Below, piece by piece: positions 6,892 through 9,091 of a stretch of DNA of 9,091 bases (its first letter is position 1; every line of letters starts with the position of its first letter). The notes beneath the pieces are model-generated. The model was given only the letters and a program-made list of their open reading frames with translations. It made no database searches and was not told the origin of the DNA. Made by a program: the position numbers and the translations under genes. The stretch is from Cyanobacteria bacterium UBA11370 (GTDB taxonomy: Bacteria; Cyanobacteriota; Cyanobacteriia; Cyanobacteriales; Coleofasciculaceae): contig DNGI01000389.1 of assembly GCA_003486645.1 (NCBI GenBank), positions 1 to 9,091 on the forward strand, read 5' to 3'.

Positions 6892-8016
6892 ATGAGTAGT
6901 TTAATAATCCGTTTACAGCGTATTCAGATGTTATGTCGATTATTACCGGAGAAAGCTAGTTTATTGTTTACAAATCAACGGAACAAGAGATGGTGCATGA
7001 TTGCTGGGACATTTGCTGTAGTAATTGCGCTGGAGTATAGTACTCCATCAAATTATGTGTTTGGGTATCTTTATACCGGATCAATTTTGCTAGCTAATCC
7101 CCCATTAAGTCGTTCCGCAACATTACAAGTAACGTTAGCAGCTTCTGGGTTAACCCTTTTAAATTTAGTATTTCCCAATTCAGAATTTACTAATGCAGCG
7201 ACAGTAGCAAATCGGTTAATTGCCGTAATAGCATTAGTAGTAACGGGGTGGTTAAGCGATCGCAACCGTCGTTATGAAGAAGCGATCGCAAAACAACAGG
7301 CTCAATTACAATCCCAACAAAAGTTATCAAGCATCCGCGAAGACTTTACGTTCACCCTAACCCATGATTTAAAAACTCCTTTACTCGGAGCAATTGAAAC
7401 ATTAAAATCTCTACAACAGCAGCATTTTGGTGAAGTAACATCAGCACAACACAAGGTGTTTGGTATGATGATCCATTCTCATCAATCAACATTAACGTTG
7501 TTAGAAACGTTGCTAGATGTCTATCGAAATGATACAGAAGGATTAAAACTTCATTTAACTAATATCAACCTGGTTAATTTAGCTGAAGAAGTGATTGTTA
7601 CCCTAACTGATTTAGCCGCAACCCGCCGAGTATATCTTTGTCTTGGCTATGGGGAATCCAACTTTCGGCGATCGCTATGGGTAAAAGGAGATCCGTTGCA
7701 ATTAAATCGAGTTTTTAGTAATTTAATTATAAATGCTATTAACCATTCTCCGCGCGGCGGCAAAGTTCACGTCATTTTAGAATCAGATTCAACTTACCAG
7801 GTTGTGAAAATTATCGATAATGGGTCAGGAATTACTCAAGAAGAACTCCCCTACTTGTTTCAGCGATTTTATCAAGGACATAGCGATCGCCAAGCCAAAG
7901 GGTCAGGATTAGGTTTATACTTAACTCGTCAAATTATTGAAGCACACGGTGGTAAAATTTGGGCAGAAAATCGGATGTCGCAAGGTGCCTTATTTGGCTT
8001 CAGATTGCCTACTTAA
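6892..8016 (+). CDS. Membrane sensor histidine kinase, divergent from kdpA
   Basis: A 374-aa histidine kinase. The N-terminal part (about residues 35-122) holds three or four closely packed membrane helices with short loops and no large extracytoplasmic domain, resembling in layout the four-helix region of full-length KdpD. An arginine-containing linker (SDRNRRYEE, 122-130) and a short coiled-coil follow. The HisKA domain has the H-box FTFTLTHDLKTPLL with phospho-acceptor His158. The ATPase domain has N-box NLIINAINHS (277-286), G1 DNGSGI (309-314), F-box YLFQRFY (321-327) and G2 KGSGLGLYL (336-344), so it looks catalytically complete. ATG 6892 is used because an in-frame TAG lies at 6886-6888; no good ribosome binding site precedes it. 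It probably phosphorylates the downstream response regulator. A role in Kdp control is inferred from position and from the kinase-less KdpD. Confidence 0.93.
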   Translation: MSSLIIRLQRIQMLCRLLPEKASLLFTNQRNKRWCMIAGTFAVVIALEYSTPSNYVFGYLYTGSILLANPPLSRSATLQVTLAASGLTLLNLVFPNSEFTNAATVANRLIAVIALVVTGWLSDRNRRYEEAIAKQQAQLQSQQKLSSIREDFTFTLTHDLKTPLLGAIETLKSLQQQHFGEVTSAQHKVFGMMIHSHQSTLTLLETLLDVYRNDTEGLKLHLTNINLVNLAEEVIVTLTDLAATRRVYLCLGYGESNFRRSLWVKGDPLQLNRVFSNLIINAINHSPRGGKVHVILESDSTYQVVKIIDNGSGITQEELPYLFQRFYQGHSDRQAKGSGLGLYLTRQIIEAHGGKIWAENRMSQGALFGFRLPT

Positions 8017-8034
8017 AAATAGGGGGATGGGATG

Positions 8035-8056
8035 GGGAGATAGGGAGATAGGGAGA
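8035..8056. repeat. 8-bp tandem repeat (GGGAGATA)
   Basis: Two perfect GGGAGATA units (8035-8050) and a partial third (8051-8056), in a G-rich tract just after the kinase stop codon. A short inverted repeat GTGTA-GA-TACAC follows immediately. Intergenic low-complexity DNA; no function is evident. Confidence 0.7.
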
Positions 8057-8108
8057 GTGTAGATACACCATCAAAATAATAGGACTTATACACAGCCTCT
8101 ATCTGTAG

Positions 8109-8134
8109 GGTGTGTTAGCCTAGGGTAACGCACC
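8109..8134 (+). repeat. Intergenic hairpin repeat (GGTGTGTTA...TAACGCACC)
   Basis: GGTGTGTTA (8109-8117) can pair with TAACGCACC (8126-8134), a 9-bp stem with one G-U pair and an 8-nt loop. No T-run follows, so it is not a typical intrinsic terminator, although it could weaken read-through. The sequence GTAGGGTG...TAACGCACC resembles a hairpin repeat scattered widely in cyanobacterial genomes. Confidence 0.6.
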
Positions 8135-8199
8135 ATAGCTACTATATTTGCCTAGCTGCGTAACTCCTAAATAAATTACTATTAAATAATAACCGATGA

Positions 8200-8262
8200 C
8201 AACCAACAACCAACAACCAACAACCAACAACCAACAACTAACAACCAACAACCAACAACTAA
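8200..8262. repeat. Heptanucleotide tandem array, nine units (CAACCAA)
   Basis: Nine contiguous 7-bp units, seven CAACCAA and two CAACTAA (units six and nine). The array ends 3 nt before the response-regulator ATG, so the stretch 8199-8265 contains no G and cannot hold a ribosome binding site. This is STRR-type DNA. The sequence ATGACAAC occurs on both sides of the array (8196 and 8266), as if the array had expanded inside or beside the start of the gene. Confidence 0.92.
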
Positions 8263-8265
8263 CAA

Positions 8266-8940
8266 ATGACAACTCTAAGAATTTTAATAGTGGAAGATGA
8301 TGAATTATTCCGCCTCGGACTCTGCGTGCGATTGCAAGCAGAAGGATTGGAAGTTGTAGGGGAAGCCGTCGATGGAGAAATAGCTGTAGAATTGACCAAT
8401 CAGCACCTACCAAATGTTGTATTACTGGATGTAGGATTACCCGGAATTGGCGGTGTTGAAGCTTGTCGTAAAATTAAAGAACAGCATCCAGAAATTCCAG
8501 TTTTAGTCTTAACTTCTCATTCCCAAAAACCACTGATTGAACGGTTAATTGCGGCGGGTGCTTCTGGATATTGCCTGAAAGGGATTGAAGCAGAATTGCT
8601 AATTTTAGCACTGCGATCTGTAGCAGCAGGTGCATCCTGGTGGGATCGGATTGGTACGGCAGAAATTCGGTTGGCTATGACCAGTAGCCCAACATTTTTA
8701 TTAGCAACAAATGAGGTGTTAACGAATCCCTTGACTCAGCGGGAACAGGAAATTTTAGCCCTAATTGCTACTGGAAAAACAAACCAAGAAATTGCTGAAA
8801 AGCTTTATATTGCTACGGGTACTGTTCGAGTTCATGTCCACGCAATTTTACAAAAACTGGATGTGCGCGATCGCACTCAGGCTGCTATTCTGGCTATCCA
8901 CAAAGGATTAGTGGCGGCAGAACTGTTAGTTAACCCCTAA
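8266..8940 (+). CDS. NarL/FixJ-family response regulator (receiver + LuxR-type HTH)
   Basis: A 224-aa response regulator. The receiver domain (about 4-120) has acidic Asp11 and Asp12, phospho-acceptor Asp55 (VVLLDVGLPG), Thr83 and Lys105, all expected for phosphorelay. A linker leads to a LuxR/NarL-type helix-turn-helix (about 155-215: LTQREQEILALIATGKTNQE, then the recognition-helix region TGTVRVHVHAILQKL). It is therefore a DNA-binding output protein of a different class from KdpE, which is OmpR-type. ATG 8266 is the only sensible start: an in-frame TAA lies at 8260-8262 and the receiver fold begins at once. It lacks a ribosome binding site because the CAACCAA array abuts it. Its likely partner is the kinase 249 nt upstream. 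Control of kdp is an inference from gene context. Confidence 0.93.
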   Translation: MTTLRILIVEDDELFRLGLCVRLQAEGLEVVGEAVDGEIAVELTNQHLPNVVLLDVGLPGIGGVEACRKIKEQHPEIPVLVLTSHSQKPLIERLIAAGASGYCLKGIEAELLILALRSVAAGASWWDRIGTAEIRLAMTSSPTFLLATNEVLTNPLTQREQEILALIATGKTNQEIAEKLYIATGTVRVHVHAILQKLDVRDRTQAAILAIHKGLVAAELLVNP

Positions 8941-9019
8941 TAGGTTGTCATTCTTTTAAATTGCCTTTTGAAACAGACCTGGAGAGGGGGAGAGAGTTTA
9001 ACGGTTTGTTTTCTAACTG
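8941..9019. other. Non-coding spacer after the response regulator
   Basis: No ORF, RNA gene or hairpin-plus-T-run terminator was recognised. The stretch holds a purine-rich run (GGAGAGGGGGAGAGAG, about 8981-8996) and otherwise AT-rich sequence. Confidence 0.5.
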
Positions 9020-9076
9020 AATAAGCTGTCACGCATTTAAATTGGGTATCAGTAGCGACCAAGATGGTCGCACTAC
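9020..9076. repeat. Copy 2 of the dispersed repeat, with hairpin
   Basis: Positions 9020-9040 repeat 113-133 exactly, in the same orientation. The copy continues into a hairpin, GCGACC (9055-9060) pairing with GGTCGC (9066-9071) around AAGAT, with GTA and TAC (9074-9076) able to extend the stem across a 2-nt bulge. The left-hand copy shows only a degenerate version of this second part. It is probably an interspersed non-coding repeat, perhaps a MITE-like or REP-like element. Confidence 0.6.
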
Positions 9077-9091
9077 AAGGATTCTGTAATT

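Larger units (their letters stand above)
8017..8265 (+). other. 249-nt kinase-regulator spacer, repeat-rich
   Basis: Between the two plus-strand genes lie an 8-bp GGGAGATA tandem (8035-8056), a 26-nt hairpin (8109-8134), a weak promoter-like pair (TTGCCT 8148-8153, TAAATT 8172-8177, spacer 18 bp) and a heptanucleotide array running to the regulator start. No protein-coding gene is convincing here. The two genes could be co-transcribed or the regulator could have its own start. Confidence 0.55.

Noticed and set aside
8200..8262. CRISPR-like array
   Set aside because: The units are 7 bp, contiguous, without spacers, and there are no cas genes; this is a tandem heptanucleotide repeat.
8120..8413. 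Minus-strand ORF of 97 aa covering the heptamer array
   Set aside because: Its repetitive Leu/Val/Cys/Trp stretch is simply the translation of the CAACCAA array on the other strand, and it overlaps the start of the response regulator.

Overview
The window is a cyanobacterial Kdp potassium-uptake locus. Cyanobacterial origin is supported by nine HIP1 octamers (GCGATCGC, beginning at 748, 3613, 4442, 6180, 7256, 7282, 7668, 7883 and 8867), by strand-biased heptanucleotide tandem repeats (TTTTGAA, CAAACAA, CAACCAA types) and by the gene order. The short KdpD and the enlarged KdpF-like protein match the kdpABGCD arrangement known from Anabaena-type cyanobacteria. The DNA is fairly AT-rich. No IS element, tRNA, rRNA or CRISPR array is visible.

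Layout. Positions 1-251 are non-coding and repeat-bearing. Positions 252-6637 on the minus strand form one long gene cluster, read right to left: kdpA (560 aa, K+ channel-like subunit), kdpB (699 aa, P-type ATPase), an 89-aa KdpF-like small membrane protein (called kdpG in Anabaena), kdpC (216 aa), a 384-aa KdpD that has only the N-terminal KdpD and Usp-like domains, and a 103-aa unrecognised hydrophobic ORF starting 9 nt after kdpD. Gaps within the cluster range from 2 to 97 nt, so one transcript is likely. Positions 6638-6891 are a divergent control region with repeated TCTAA...TTAGA sites around a TATAAT box. Positions 6892-8016 (plus strand) encode a membrane sensor histidine kinase. After 249 nt of repeat-rich spacer, positions 8266-8940 encode a NarL/FixJ-type response regulator. 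The right end (8941-9091) is non-coding and carries a second copy of a 21-bp repeat also present near the left edge.

How it may work together. KdpA, KdpB, KdpC and the KdpF-like subunit form a high-affinity ATP-driven K+ importer. In enteric bacteria a full-length KdpD kinase and the OmpR-type regulator KdpE switch the operon on. Here KdpD lacks its membrane and kinase halves and there is no OmpR-type KdpE. A membrane kinase plus a NarL-type regulator are instead encoded divergently from kdpA. The inference, untested here, is a split Kdp signalling system in which the short KdpD modulates the neighbouring kinase (or another one) and the NarL-type regulator acts on the shared intergenic region.
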